In this document: piece after piece, positions 29,739-40,212 of the stretch | Position numbering within the stretch: the first letter of the stretch is position 1 | Layout: each line of letters begins with the position of its first letter | Source: Pythium myriotylum | Taxonomy: Eukaryota > Oomycota > Peronosporomycetes > Pythiales > Pythiaceae | DNA: 64,000 nucleotides | Reading direction: 5' to 3' | Assembly: GCA_023091665.1 (NCBI GenBank) | Contig: JALJCQ010000003.1 | Span: 186,001 to 250,000 of the forward strand | The notes under the pieces: model-generated | What the model was told of the DNA's origin: nothing | What the model saw: the letters and a program-made list of their open reading frames with translations, nothing else | Databases searched by the model: none | Made by a program: the position numbers and the translations under genes

Positions 29739-30820
29739 TCATCACCGCTATCGTGCCACCAACGACGATGGATCTCGGCGCCTCGGGGCCACAGGACCTC
29801 GCGATCCTTGAGGAGAGCGAGTGAGCGAGCGAACGACTGAGCGATAGATAGTACGTGTGGCCTTGGGGCAAAGAGCCCTCTGCAAGCCTCCGGCCTGACC
29901 CCGACCCCGACCCACCCCGACCCACCCCGACCCTGACAGCCGCGACAGCCAGGACACAGCCACTCAGTCTCCAATCTCCAGTCTACCCCAGACCACACAC
30001 CGACGACCATGCTCAAGACACTCTTCACCAGTGCCGTCCTGCTCGCGGCGGCAACCATGCACTCCGCCCACGCGCACACTGCTATGACGATGCCCGAGCT
30101 TACCAGCAACAACAACAACGAGGCCAGGCGTGGCTGGGAGTCTGCGTCGAACCCGCCTTCCTTTCCTTCCTTTGCTCCCTTCGCTCCTCGCTCCGGTCGT
30201 GGTGGTCGCGACAACGAGGCCAGGAATGGCTGGGAGTCTGCCTCCAACTCCCCCTCCTTTGCTCCCTTCGCTCCTCGCTCCGGTCGTGGTGGTCGCGACA
30301 ACGAGGCCAGGAATGGCTGGGAGTCTGTCTCGAACCCGCCTTCCTTTCCTTCCTTTGCTCCGCGTTCAAGTGAGGACGACGAAGGCTTCAGTAGCAGAGG
30401 CGCCCGCGGTGGAAACAACAAGAACCGGAACATCCAGAACAACAACATCAACAACAGCGGTGGCGACGGTCAGGACGATGAAGTTTTCAGCAGCAGAGGC
30501 GCCCGCGGTGGAAACAACAAGAACCGGAACATCCACAACAACAACATCAACAACAGCGGCGGCGGCGGCGGCGCCAACAGCGACAACAGTAACGTCAACA
30601 TCAACATCGGTGATGGCAACAAGGACAAGGGCGGCTTCGCCACCACAACCAACGGTCGACGCTCGTTCGACTTTGGAAGCCTCGGCCGGCGCTCGCTCCG
30701 CACAGCGTAAAACCAACGTCACCCGTCGTCTCTTCACCTCATGCGTCAACGAGTCGTCACCGAGTCGTCCGGTCCAGGTGTATGCTTTTGTTTTATCGTG
30801 TTACTGTAATATTGTTCATC
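28792..30820. repeat. Palindrome 2, right arm (partner 25745-27586)
   Basis: Mirror of the left arm, longer because its coding region contains extra repeat units. Homology fades at about 30820, beyond the 3' end of the gene. Confidence 0.93.
30009..30710 (+). CDS. Secreted Asn/Gly-rich repeat protein (long copy)
   Basis: 233 residues with the same signal peptide and C terminus as the copy at 25851-26366. It has three GWES(A/V)SN-type units where the sister has two, and two DDE(G/V)FSSRGARGGNNKNRNI units where the sister has one. An Asn/Gly-rich stretch follows (NSGGGGGANSDNSNVNI). Repeats are conserved at the DNA level too, consistent with expansion by slippage or unequal exchange. The upstream flank is identical to the sister's, so the two probably share regulation. 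Function unknown; secretion inferred from the signal peptide. Confidence 0.85.
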   Translation: MLKTLFTSAVLLAAATMHSAHAHTAMTMPELTSNNNNEARRGWESASNPPSFPSFAPFAPRSGRGGRDNEARNGWESASNSPSFAPFAPRSGRGGRDNEARNGWESVSNPPSFPSFAPRSSEDDEGFSSRGARGGNNKNRNIQNNNINNSGGDGQDDEVFSSRGARGGNNKNRNIHNNNINNSGGGGGANSDNSNVNINIGDGNKDKGGFATTTNGRRSFDFGSLGRRSLRTA

Positions 30821-30929
30821 GTTGGACTCTTGGGCTTCTTCAGTCGTAACTCCTACTACCGCTCTTGCTTGCACGTGACTCGAATACACACACACATACA
30901 TACATACATACACATCGAAGATGTTGTTC

Positions 30930-31180
30930 CGTCCGAGACCTCTCTACGGAAGGCCGGCGGATAGCGGACAGGATCCTCGTTCTCCGATCCTACAACAAGA
31001 TGGCCGACGTTGCAGCCAGCCACGCCATGGACACCAGACGACGCGCCCAAGGGTTGCACAACCAGCCCCGAGAGCACCACTCTCGTGTCGAGGTCCCCAC
31101 GTTTTCACGAATGGCAATCGCACCATCTTCGCCGCGACTCAGTGCAACAACCCATCATCCCTCTTTAAGGTTGATACTTT
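30930..31180 (+). pseudogene. RNase H relic 4
   Basis: The plus strand reads 'RRIADRILVLRSYNKMADV' then 'AASHAMDTRRRAQGL' and 'HNQPREHHSRVEVPTF', the C-terminal end of the RNase H-like frame of relics 1-3, in opposite orientation to them. Everything upstream of this end is missing. It lies between palindrome 2 and the RhoGEF gene. Confidence 0.6.
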
Positions 31181-31420
31181 AATTCGTGCTCTTGGAATAC
31201 GTATCCATACGGGACTATTGAGTACCGACGAAATAAGTATGCGTAGACTCGCGCGGTTCGGGGCAGAGCATTTTGAAGCCCGTGCAACTGGACGGCGACA
31301 CGCGAATTCGTGTGTGGCCGATGCCCAGACAGCCTCCAAAAATGGCGGGACTTTTTCAGAGGTTTCGATCAAAACAAGTCTAGAACTTCAAGAATGATAT
31401 CAAAACACGGTACATTCAAG

Positions 31421-32222
31421 CAATTGGGTCGACATTCCATTGGGTTTGTTTCAAGAGAAAGTCCTGGACCAACACTCCACGCAACATTCGTCGAGTCGAA
31501 GGTGCCTTGAAGGTATCTATAGTAGTGTGGACCACTCAACACCAGAGACCTCCAACCGCCAAACCAGCACCAGAAGCCGAGCCACCCTCGATGGGCCCAC
31601 CGCGGACGGTCATGCGGCAGACCGACGACACCGTCTCCTCCGGACTGCGGCAGCTCATCGCCAGCGAGCGAGAGTTCGTCAAGACGCTGCGCAACATCGA
31701 CGCGCAACTCGCAACGCGATTGCGGTTCTGTGGGCCGAGCACGACGAGCCCAAAGATCGGCGAGTGGCTCGGACTCGTGCGACTGCTTACGACGTTCCAC
31801 GCCAACTATGCGACGAAACTGCAGCGCGTGGTCGACGAGGCAGCCAGCGGCATGGCGCAGGTCGAGTCGGTCATCGAGGACTTGCTGCTGGGCTCGCAGG
31901 CTGTGTACGCGCCGCTACACGTGGGTCGCAACGCCTTCAAAGACGCATTTGATGCACAGCTCAAGCTCAAAAGCGAGGACGCGACGCGAGTTGTGCGCGA
32001 GTTCTTGCAGTCGAACAAGCTCACGAGGCAGCAATTGGTCGCGCTGCCACTCAAGCACCTGAACGAGCTGCTGGAGCGAGTGGACATCATCGTCGGATCG
32101 CTCACGCTCACGCAGACGTGCGACGACACCAAGAGATTCCTAACCACGAGTGAAGAGGAGGACGTGCAGATGGCGCAACTAGTGGAGCTCGAGATGAGAC
32201 TGCGCGGCTCGCCACTCGAGAC
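31421..32222 (+). repeat. Source segment of the inverted RhoGEF duplication
   Basis: This segment, 170 bp of 5' flank plus the first about 630 coding bases, occurs again in inverted, deleted form at 21350-22007. Confidence 0.88.
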
Positions 32223-34200
32223 AAGTTTGTGCGGGCGAAAGCTGCTGTGCAGAAGTCAAGTCACATTATCACCGGCATCCAGTGGAGACGTAGGGCTCTC
32301 GGTGAGTGAGACGCCACCACCGCTGCATGATGTATACTGTCTGGAGGACGGCACTGTGATCTTTGTTGAGAAACAAAACAGTGCCACGCCGGCAGGACTT
32401 TGCATCAACCTCAAGAACGACGCTGTGTTCCTCGAGACCGTGCCACGTTCGCTGGGAGACGCCGTCCACGCGATTGTGCTCATCGGCCCAACATCCAGTC
32501 TACTTGTGTCGCTTCCACAAGATTCATCGTTAAGTGACTTTCACGCATTCGTAGATTGCGTCTCGACGCTGCTCACACACAACGAGGCGAGGAAACAGGA
32601 ACTCAAGACCGGACGTTCGGTCAACGACCTTGATCTACCCGACGGCCTCAACTTGTTGCTACGGTCTCCACAGCGACCACTAGTAGCGTTTCCATGCTTC
32701 CACGATGATGAACTGCCCGGTATTTTCTGGATGCGAGATTCGAAGACTAAAGAATGGCGTCTCGTCGAGCTGGTTCAGTGCGACCAATGGCTTTTGGTGC
32801 TAGCTGTCAGCGGGTGGCGACGTCACTATTTCATCAAGCGTGTGGACCTCACCCAACCTTCCATCTCCGTTGCAGAAGAACAGCGTGACGGCAACGATTG
32901 GGCGCTGGTGATTGCTGATGAGACGAGTCGTGCTGATGTTGTCGCAGAACGTCGCCCCCGTATCGACTTCTGGTCCGATCAGGTTTCGAAAGCGATAGAA
33001 GCGGCAGCGGCGGAGAGGAAAAAAGCAGTGTTGCAAGAGGCAAAAGCTGCAAAGACTGGCGCAGGGACCGAGGCGGCGACGGTGGCCAAGCCAACAGTGG
33101 ACTCCCCGACAAGTGGTGAAGGGTCGTTCATCAATGTGGGAGCTAGTAAGAAACGGCAGAGGAATCCGGTTTCTTCAGCGGCTGATTCGAATTCACTCAC
33201 TGAGCAACCACGACCGAACGAGATTGAGTCTACTGCCAAACCTTCGAGTTCGAAGAAGCGGAAGAATGGCAAAACCTCGACAGTGGACGATGCTGTGAAT
33301 GCAGCGCAGCTAGCTCTTGCAGGCGATGCTGAAGTACACACACAACCCGATGCTGCCTCGACTGCGCCCTCGGCAGCTACGAGACAGCGCACGCCACCCG
33401 TAAAGACGCCCAAGCAGCGGTGGATGAGGCGGAAGACTGACGACCCGAACGACGAGCAGCTGGAGAAGACACAGCCTGGCGACGAAAGTGGATCCAGTGA
33501 AGAGCCGAGTACAGAACCCCCAACGGATTCTGCAGATAAAAGCGCAGCAAAGTCCGATCCACCCATTCATATTATTTTGACGGGTATCGAGCCGACGGCC
33601 AAGATTTTCAAGAAAATCAGCTCGATCCCTGGCGCCGTCTATGAAGACAACATTGAAAAGGCAACCCACGTGATCGCGCCAAAAGATACGCTAAAGAGGA
33701 CAGTCAAGCTGCTCTGCGGCATCTCAACGTGTGACCACATTCTCGATGAACGATGGCTCGACGAGTCGGCGCGCATCCGCACGCCAGTGTACGAACGGCA
33801 GTACTGCCTCAAGGACGCCAAGGCTGAGGCCAAGTGGAGCTTTGATCTCGTTAAGACGATGTACGACAACCCACGCGAGCAGCGGAGCCGTCTTTTCCAA
33901 GGGCGACGCTTCTACATTACTCCCCACAAGAGCATCCTGCCGCCTGTGCAAGACCTCGTCAAGATTGTCGAGCAAGCCGGAGGTTCGGTGGTCACGTCGG
34001 GCACGCCACATGACAATGACCTTGTAATCACAAGCGACGCTGCGGCAGCCACGTCTTCCGTGTCCAAACTAGTAGCCAAAACAGAAAGCGTGTACACTTC
34101 CGAGCTGATCCTGAGCAGTATTTTACAGCAACGGCTAGATCTCGAGCAGCACAAGCTCCAGAAATCGTCCCAGCGGAGCCGAGGCGCCCGCTCCTCCTAG
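31591..34200 (+). CDS. RhoGEF (DH-PH) protein with C-terminal tandem BRCT domains
   Basis: 869 residues counted from the ATG at 31591 (MGPPRTVMRQ); the open frame extends upstream only through a TTG. DH domain about 12-200 (opens with SGLRQLIASEREFVKTL, contains LLTTFHANYATKL). PH-like domain about 230-345, a second possible PH-like segment about 375-475, and a charged disordered stretch with lysine clusters (about 475-655) that could hold nuclear signals. BRCT 1 is about 658-745 (ILTGIEP...THVIAPKDTLKRT...ERWLDES) and BRCT 2 about 765-860 (LFQGRRFYITP...QAGGSVV). DH-PH predicts guanine-nucleotide exchange on a Rho-type GTPase; tandem BRCT domains bind phosphopeptides in DNA-damage or mitotic proteins. 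ECT2 combines the same domains in opposite order (BRCT first). One continuous exon; I see no sign of a missed boundary. Confidence 0.82.
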   Translation: MGPPRTVMRQTDDTVSSGLRQLIASEREFVKTLRNIDAQLATRLRFCGPSTTSPKIGEWLGLVRLLTTFHANYATKLQRVVDEAASGMAQVESVIEDLLLGSQAVYAPLHVGRNAFKDAFDAQLKLKSEDATRVVREFLQSNKLTRQQLVALPLKHLNELLERVDIIVGSLTLTQTCDDTKRFLTTSEEEDVQMAQLVELEMRLRGSPLETSLCGRKLLCRSQVTLSPASSGDVGLSVSETPPPLHDVYCLEDGTVIFVEKQNSATPAGLCINLKNDAVFLETVPRSLGDAVHAIVLIGPTSSLLVSLPQDSSLSDFHAFVDCVSTLLTHNEARKQELKTGRSVNDLDLPDGLNLLLRSPQRPLVAFPCFHDDELPGIFWMRDSKTKEWRLVELVQCDQWLLVLAVSGWRRHYFIKRVDLTQPSISVAEEQRDGNDWALVIADETSRADVVAERRPRIDFWSDQVSKAIEAAAAERKKAVLQEAKAAKTGAGTEAATVAKPTVDSPTSGEGSFINVGASKKRQRNPVSSAADSNSLTEQPRPNEIESTAKPSSSKKRKNGKTSTVDDAVNAAQLALAGDAEVHTQPDAASTAPSAATRQRTPPVKTPKQRWMRRKTDDPNDEQLEKTQPGDESGSSEEPSTEPPTDSADKSAAKSDPPIHIILTGIEPTAKIFKKISSIPGAVYEDNIEKATHVIAPKDTLKRTVKLLCGISTCDHILDERWLDESARIRTPVYERQYCLKDAKAEAKWSFDLVKTMYDNPREQRSRLFQGRRFYITPHKSILPPVQDLVKIVEQAGGSVVTSGTPHDNDLVITSDAAAATSSVSKLVAKTESVYTSELILSSILQQRLDLEQHKLQKSSQRSRGARSS

Positions 34201-34669
34201 TCGAACGACGCAACGACCCATGCCAACAAAATAATTCACTTGATTTAATTAACGCCCGGGGGATGAGTGTGCCGCCAGTTGACGAACGACTCGTTGAAGC
34301 ATTGCCAAGTTGAATGGTTCTGTGTCGACGGATCGTGCGCCATATCTTGATGGATGATGGGTATTTCAGCATAGTACTGGCTGCTTCGTGACGTCGGATC
34401 GGGAGAAACCAGGTCTCCAAATGGAGACTGAGTCGTCAGACTCAGACGTTCTTTTCGAGATCTGAGTCAGCGCAAGCGATACTGGACTCCCACCATCAGC
34501 TCATCCTTCTCTCCTCAGACGAATCCAGGTTGCACGTTGGCAACTGATCAGCAGCTCCCATCCCCCTCATTTTGCAACGCCCCCCGCGTCAGTGACGTAC
34601 AGTGCATTCCCGTACCTCCTCATCGTGTCGAAGGAAACGCACCACACCGCTGAACTTGCTCGCTGGCCC
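34201..34669. other. Intergenic upstream of the ubiquitin protease
   Basis: 3' flank of the RhoGEF gene and promoter of the protease; no gene seen. Confidence 0.5.
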
Positions 34670-37495
34670 ATGGCGCCCAAGAGCTGTCGCCACGCGTCGC
34701 AGGCGCCGCGGCTGCCCGACTTCCGCCGCGGACTGCGCCACCACGACGCGCTGGGCTGTGAGGTGCGTGGCTCGTCTGCTTGCTCTGCTGCGGCGTGGCG
34801 TCGGGAACGAGCGCCGATGGGTGGCTCAAAAAGCGAGGGTTTAACAATATCGTGGTCGTGGTGGTGCTTGGTCGCAGGTCTGCACGGCGCCGGCCGTGCG
34901 CGGCAACTCGCGGTCCAAGGCTGGCGCGTCGGCCAAGCGCGGACGGCGCTCGCCCAGCAGCCCGCCCACGCCCGAGGATCTGGGCGACTCGGGCGTCCAC
35001 GAGCCCGAGACTGACGCCGCGCTGACGCTCAAGGGCTGGGCGCCCAACCCGGCGTGGGAAGACGTCTACGTGTGCATCACGTGCGGCCACATGGCGTGTC
35101 TCGGCAAGAACCACTTGATGCTCCATTTCCAGTGGGTTGCGCTGAGGAAGCTTGAGAGCGTTGGGCATGGGACTGATGGATGGAGATTGTGGTGACAGAG
35201 TGCATCCCAAGCATTTCGTTGGGTTCCACGTCGCTAGCAGAACATTCTGGTGAGCTCCGTGCTGCGTTTGGCATGGTTTCTAGGCGGGTGATCTGAACGC
35301 GATGGCTGTTCTTAAATGCGATTTAGGTGCTGTCCGTGCAAGTCTGAGATCGACAGCAGCAAGTCCAAGATCCAGGACCTCATGAAGGAATGCAACGACG
35401 TGTTCGAGGACATCGTTGGCAAGCAGCAGCGACGGGTGAAGAACAAGCTCGGATCGAACCCGTCGCTTTCGCCCGATGATGACGACAGTCTGGATAGTCA
35501 GCGCAGTTATGTGTTCGACGACGAGACGACACGGGGCATGGACATCGACGAGCTCAATCGCATGATCGAAACTGCGACTATGGACCCAGCAGAGGAGACA
35601 GTCGACGGACAGGCCGCGTTGATGGAGCGACCACGGAGCATAACGTTTGGAACGGACCAGTCAAGAGCTCTAGAGAAAGAACACAGGAGAGAAAAAGGAC
35701 GGCAAAGCGATGATCGAGACGTAAAGGCTCAACTGAGCCGGGACAAGCGGCCACAAGAGCTACCACCACTTCCACAGCCAATCCCGCCACCACCTCCCCC
35801 GAAAACAGCGACCGCACCGAGTGTTCTGGGCTTTTCGAACCTCGGCAACACGTGTTACTTCAATGCTGCGACCCAGGCGCTACTGACCGCGATGCATTTC
35901 TTCCCGGGATTTATTTATGAGGATGAAATCATCACGAGGATAGAGGACAGCCCCGTCGCAGCGACGCTTATGTGAGTTGACCTTGATGTGTATCGTCTTA
36001 ATTGCGTTCATGGACTAACTATCCATTTGTAGGATGCTTCATGGAACAATCATCAAGAAGACAAGAAACCTTCCTCCACTCTCGCCGGATAGAAACTCGA
36101 TCAAGAAAGGAAAGAGTTCAGGCAAGAAGCCTGTCACTCCAGTGTTGACGGTAGGTCCGCTTCTGAAGGAAGTGCGCAAGAAATTCGGCCAGTTCCGAGG
36201 AAGCTACCAGCAGGATGCACACGAACTCTTTACGAGTATGCTCTGGGCAATTGATGAAGAGATTGATCCACCAAAGTTGATGAACAAAGATCAACCGAAT
36301 GGCAGTGGACAAAGTCAACAGACTGATCTCGTGAACCTGTTTGTCAAGACCGACTCAGGCGAGACGATCTCGTTGCGCGTATCGCCCGATGCCACGAAGG
36401 AGGAAATCCGGGCGCTTTTGGCGAAGAAACTCGCTCTAGATGACGATGATTTGTTCCTGCAGCCAAGTGGCAGCCGTCAAACTGTATCCCGCAGGTCCCT
36501 CAGCTCAAAGCAGACCACTCCCACTTATTCTAAGGTCAATTTTGTTCGAACACTCTTCGGAGGCGCACTCGTCACGTACGTTGCTGATGTCTCACCATGA
36601 GATCATGAAACGTACTGAAGGCTCACGTGGCTTTTGTGACAGTGAAGTGCGGTGTCGATCCTGTGGTAACTGCAGCGAGACTGTCGAAGACGCGTTCCAA
36701 TTGAGCCTTCCCATCCCGAACGCAGGAAACGGCAAATATGTCTCCGTCAAGGATTGCCTGCAGCAGTTCACATTAGAAACTCAGCTCTTGGTCGAGTCTG
36801 AGAATGGCTATGACTGCGAGAAGTGTTCTCGACCACCGAAACTTGGGAAGTCACCCTCCCCATCACCGTCCCCACCGCCATCCCCAGTCTTGCGAGACGC
36901 GACCATGCGCCTCCGGATCTCGGAACTGCCGCGCGTTCTGGTCCTCCATCTCAAGCGACTCGGGCGGACAAAAAAGATCACGCAGCATATCCAATTCGAT
37001 GCGATGCTGGATATGGCTCCTCACGTCGACGGCGACGTGCTGGAACGCCATGAGTCGACGCTCTACGAGCTGATCGCGATCGTCGTTCACAAAGGCAACA
37101 AACGCGCAGGTCATTACGTCTCGTACGTGAGCCGGAAGAAAGTGGATGTGAATGATGATTCCAACGAGGAAGAAGCGTTCACTAAGACAACGCGATCTAC
37201 GATGCTGACCCTGGACGACCCGGACCATGATTGGTTCTACATCTCGGACTCGCTGCTGCAGACCGTGTCGTTCGACCAGGTGCTCAAGTGCGAGGCCTAC
37301 ATGCTCTTCTACCAGCGGGTGGCGCCGTCGCCGTCGCCGCTTGTGAGCCCTCGCGAGACAGAACTGCGAGAAACGGAACTGCGAGAAACGGAAACGCGAG
37401 AGACGGAGCTACGGGAGTCGGAGCTACGCGAGTCGGAGATCCGTATCACCGAGGATATGCGCGCCAGCGTCGAGTCCGAAGGAGATTGGATCTAA
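34670..37495 (+). CDS. Ubiquitin-specific protease with UBP zinc finger (six exons)
   Basis: Hand-built exons 34670-34762, 34878-35131, 35199-35249, 35327-35971, 36033-36575, 36643-37495; introns of 115, 67, 77, 61 and 67 bp, all GT..AG; 812 residues, closing in frame. UBP-type zinc finger about 25-140 (CEVC, CITCGH, HPKHF, CCPCKSE). USP catalytic domain: cysteine box GFSNLGNTCYFNA with Cys309, QQDAHEL, the LFGGALVT...C..C finger, histidine box with His686 in GHYVSY, and Asp731 in YISDS. An insert at about 440-490 looks ubiquitin-like. Closest in layout to the USP16/USP45 class. It removes ubiquitin from substrates; the target (histone H2A in animal USP16) is unknown here. The C terminus carries a period-5 run of RETEL units. 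Confidence 0.9.
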
Positions 37496-37666
37496 CAAAT
37501 GATATCAATTGCTAACTCCTCTGACATCCCTCGATACAAGGACAACGCTGTTTGAATTCATTTTCTGGTACAAGCGGTCACTACATAAACGTACTTAATA
37601 GAATGCCTACAGTACATTGCTTTGTGCGAGTTGAAGCTGAAACGGATCGTCCTCGGAGGTGGGAAC

Positions 37667-40200
37667 ATGGCCGAGGAAGAGCCCGTTTCCTCGCTGCATG
37701 ACGTTCCCCACGGAGATGTTTCCCCACCAAATGACTCATCAGGAGATAGTGCGCCTTCAGGCGGTTCCGATGGTGCCCTTTTCGCCTCCATAGACGCCCT
37801 CTTCGCGACGCTAGGCGACGCCGAAGACGCAGTGATCGGGTTCCTCGCCGACCTCCGCGATGATATTTTCGCTGATATGCGCGTGAAAGAAGAGAACGCG
37901 CGTGCGTTAAGCATCGCTTCGGCCAGTGCGTGGCGTCAGGCGCTCGGCAGTTGTCTCCTGGCGGCTGCGGCCGCCTCTGCAAGCCTCGACAGCGATTCAA
38001 GGTATCATCTCAGTGGACAGAGGCACCAGTTTCTTCGCCCGAGAGCAGACGAAGCCGACACTACACCGACGCGCCGCCCTCGACGTTTGAACCGCGTTGA
38101 ATTGCCTGTGGTGGAGTTTCTGAGCGAGCTCTGGCGCGTCATTGACAAGCACGACCAGTGGGTCGAGGGCGAGCTCGCTCGTTTCCCGGGCTCTCGCTTC
38201 CACGTCTCAGCAGTGCCTACGCGCGGCCGCCAAGGCGAGTGGGAGATCGCGGTGAGCGATCTGCGTGGTTTCCTCCAGCATATTGTACGCTCGGCGCGAT
38301 TGAGTGTGCTTTCCAGCGCCGTGGATTTCGTGGCGAAAGCAAATGCGACGCTATTGGCGAAGAAAGCCAGGGCGAAGAACTGGCTGCAGCTCACTCATAT
38401 CGCCTTATGCGTGCAAACAGCACTGCTACAGACTGAGGAAGAACTTCACCGTAGCGCAGATGAGATGTTGCTACCAAAAGTGTCGCGAGCTGTCTTCCAG
38501 ACCGAGCTTGTGAGATCGAACGACACCGCAGAGGACGATTTGTTTGTGTGTTATGACGAAGGTGGTGACGCAGCGCCACCAGATATCGATCGTAACGCCA
38601 CAGGTAGCGTGGCCCACAAGACGGAGCTTGCCACGTCCATCGCGCGAAAAGAGCGCGTAGCCCGCAGTGTTGTTGCCTTGATGCAGCGCCGTACGTCGGA
38701 TGATGGCAAGTGGGGTGTGCTGCGCAAACGACTGCTGGTGCGTGACCAGCACGTGGGCATTGCAGTCGAGGCTGATATGGAGATAAGCGCGCCAGAAGTC
38801 AAAAAGTCTCCAACGGCCATCAGAGCACGGCTGTCACCCAATAAGAAGGCTTCCGTTGCCGTCTCTCCGCGTGCTGGGCTTGGAGAGCTCACCGCATCCA
38901 AACGATTTGTTGAGCCTGATGCCGCGACACTCAGCAACATCTTCTCGCTTGGAACCCCGCGCCAGCTTTCGGCTGATGAACTCGCACGCCGTAACGATAT
39001 TCTCACTCTTTTGGAACGAGACGAAGCGAGTGTGTCACGTCGCATGGCGGTCGCGTCGATTACGCAAGTGAGCGTCCCGCCCCCCTGCGTGGGCTCTGAT
39101 GGAAAACCTCTTGTGTCAGACCAGGATAAAGCCTTCCAGGCCTACGTCGCAGCAAACTCGTCCATCACGATGACAGGAGGATCCTGCTTGGTCCCCTCTG
39201 TAGGTAACCAACTAAACCTAGAGAAGCAAGAAATGAGCTTGTCGCTGAGAATCTCTTCCGAGCCGAAACGCAACCAAGAGAAAGCAGTTGTAAACGGGAA
39301 AACCAAGTTCGAGTTGGCGCTTGAGGCACCTCGCTTTGATGTCTCTGAAGGCAACTATCACGCTCGAATGGCTGCAGCTGCGGCAGCAGAGGCTGTTCGG
39401 AGAGCTAGAAGCCGAGGTGGGATGCGTTCACCCGTGCCCATGCCCCATTCACCAGGTACACAAACTGAGAAGCTACCAGTGCCCCATAATCAGCCTCGAC
39501 CTATCGAAACTGCATCAGGTCACCTCCCGCAACTTGATACTAGTCGCCTTGCTGTGGGAGTTAAGGCAGTCATTCGGGGTGTCGAGAAGCGAGGACCCAG
39601 GCATGACCCGAGCAGAAACTCGCGACTTCGACTGCACAACTACACGGTGAGCCGAACGAAGGTCTGGTCAATATGGCTCTCAACCTCACTGACACCTGCT
39701 TTAGTCTACAGACGGAGGCTTCGAAGATCCTGAGGTACCGAATATATCTGCATCTCCCGACAAGAAGGACCATTTGCCCCCGGTTTCGTCACTGATGAAA
39801 GCGAGTCCTCATCGCAAGCACGTCGCGTTTCCTGTCCCCTCGACCGAAACGATCAGGCATGTGCCGCCGGCGCATCCATCGCCCCAAAGGCCACCTGCGC
39901 AAGAGTGGTCTCCTGCTCCACCCAACGGTCTAAGACGATTCCCCGCCAAACAGCCAACGTTTGAAAAGCGTACATCACCCCCACGTGTCCGGAATCGGTT
40001 CTTGACTGAGAATGCCAGCAATAACAGCGGTAAGAAGCACTTTGCGAAGGCGAGATGGAAGACACCGAGTGCCGTCGACGAATATGCGGTAAGACTGTAC
40101 CCTGATGTTAGTCATTTTTGATCTCATTTCAATTATGCCCCAGGTGATGAATGCACCTCGAAGAAACCTCGCCTATGGCAACGAAATAGACGACGACTGA
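37667..40200 (+). CDS. Conserved-looking protein of unknown function (three exons)
   Basis: Exons 37667-39646, 39705-40088, 40144-40200, introns 58 and 55 bp (GT..AG), 806 residues. The start is the ATG at 37667 (MAEEEPVSSL); the frame upstream opens only with TTG. The N-terminal 300 residues are predicted largely helical (LFATLGDAEDAVIGFLADLR..., VEFLSELWRVIDKHDQWVEGEL), the middle is mixed, and the C-terminal 250 are Pro/Ser/basic and probably disordered, ending in NEIDDD. No known domain recognised. It begins 171 bp after the protease stop and ends only 12 bp from the convergent EF-hand gene. Confidence 0.8.
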
Positions 40201-40212
40201 GGCGAGCAAGAA

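Noticed and set aside
31507..31590. TTG-initiated N-terminal extension of the RhoGEF gene
   Set aside because: Nuclear genes start with ATG; the first in-frame ATG is 31591. The same reasoning moved the starts of the genes at 9169, 37667, 41799, 57698 and 62682.
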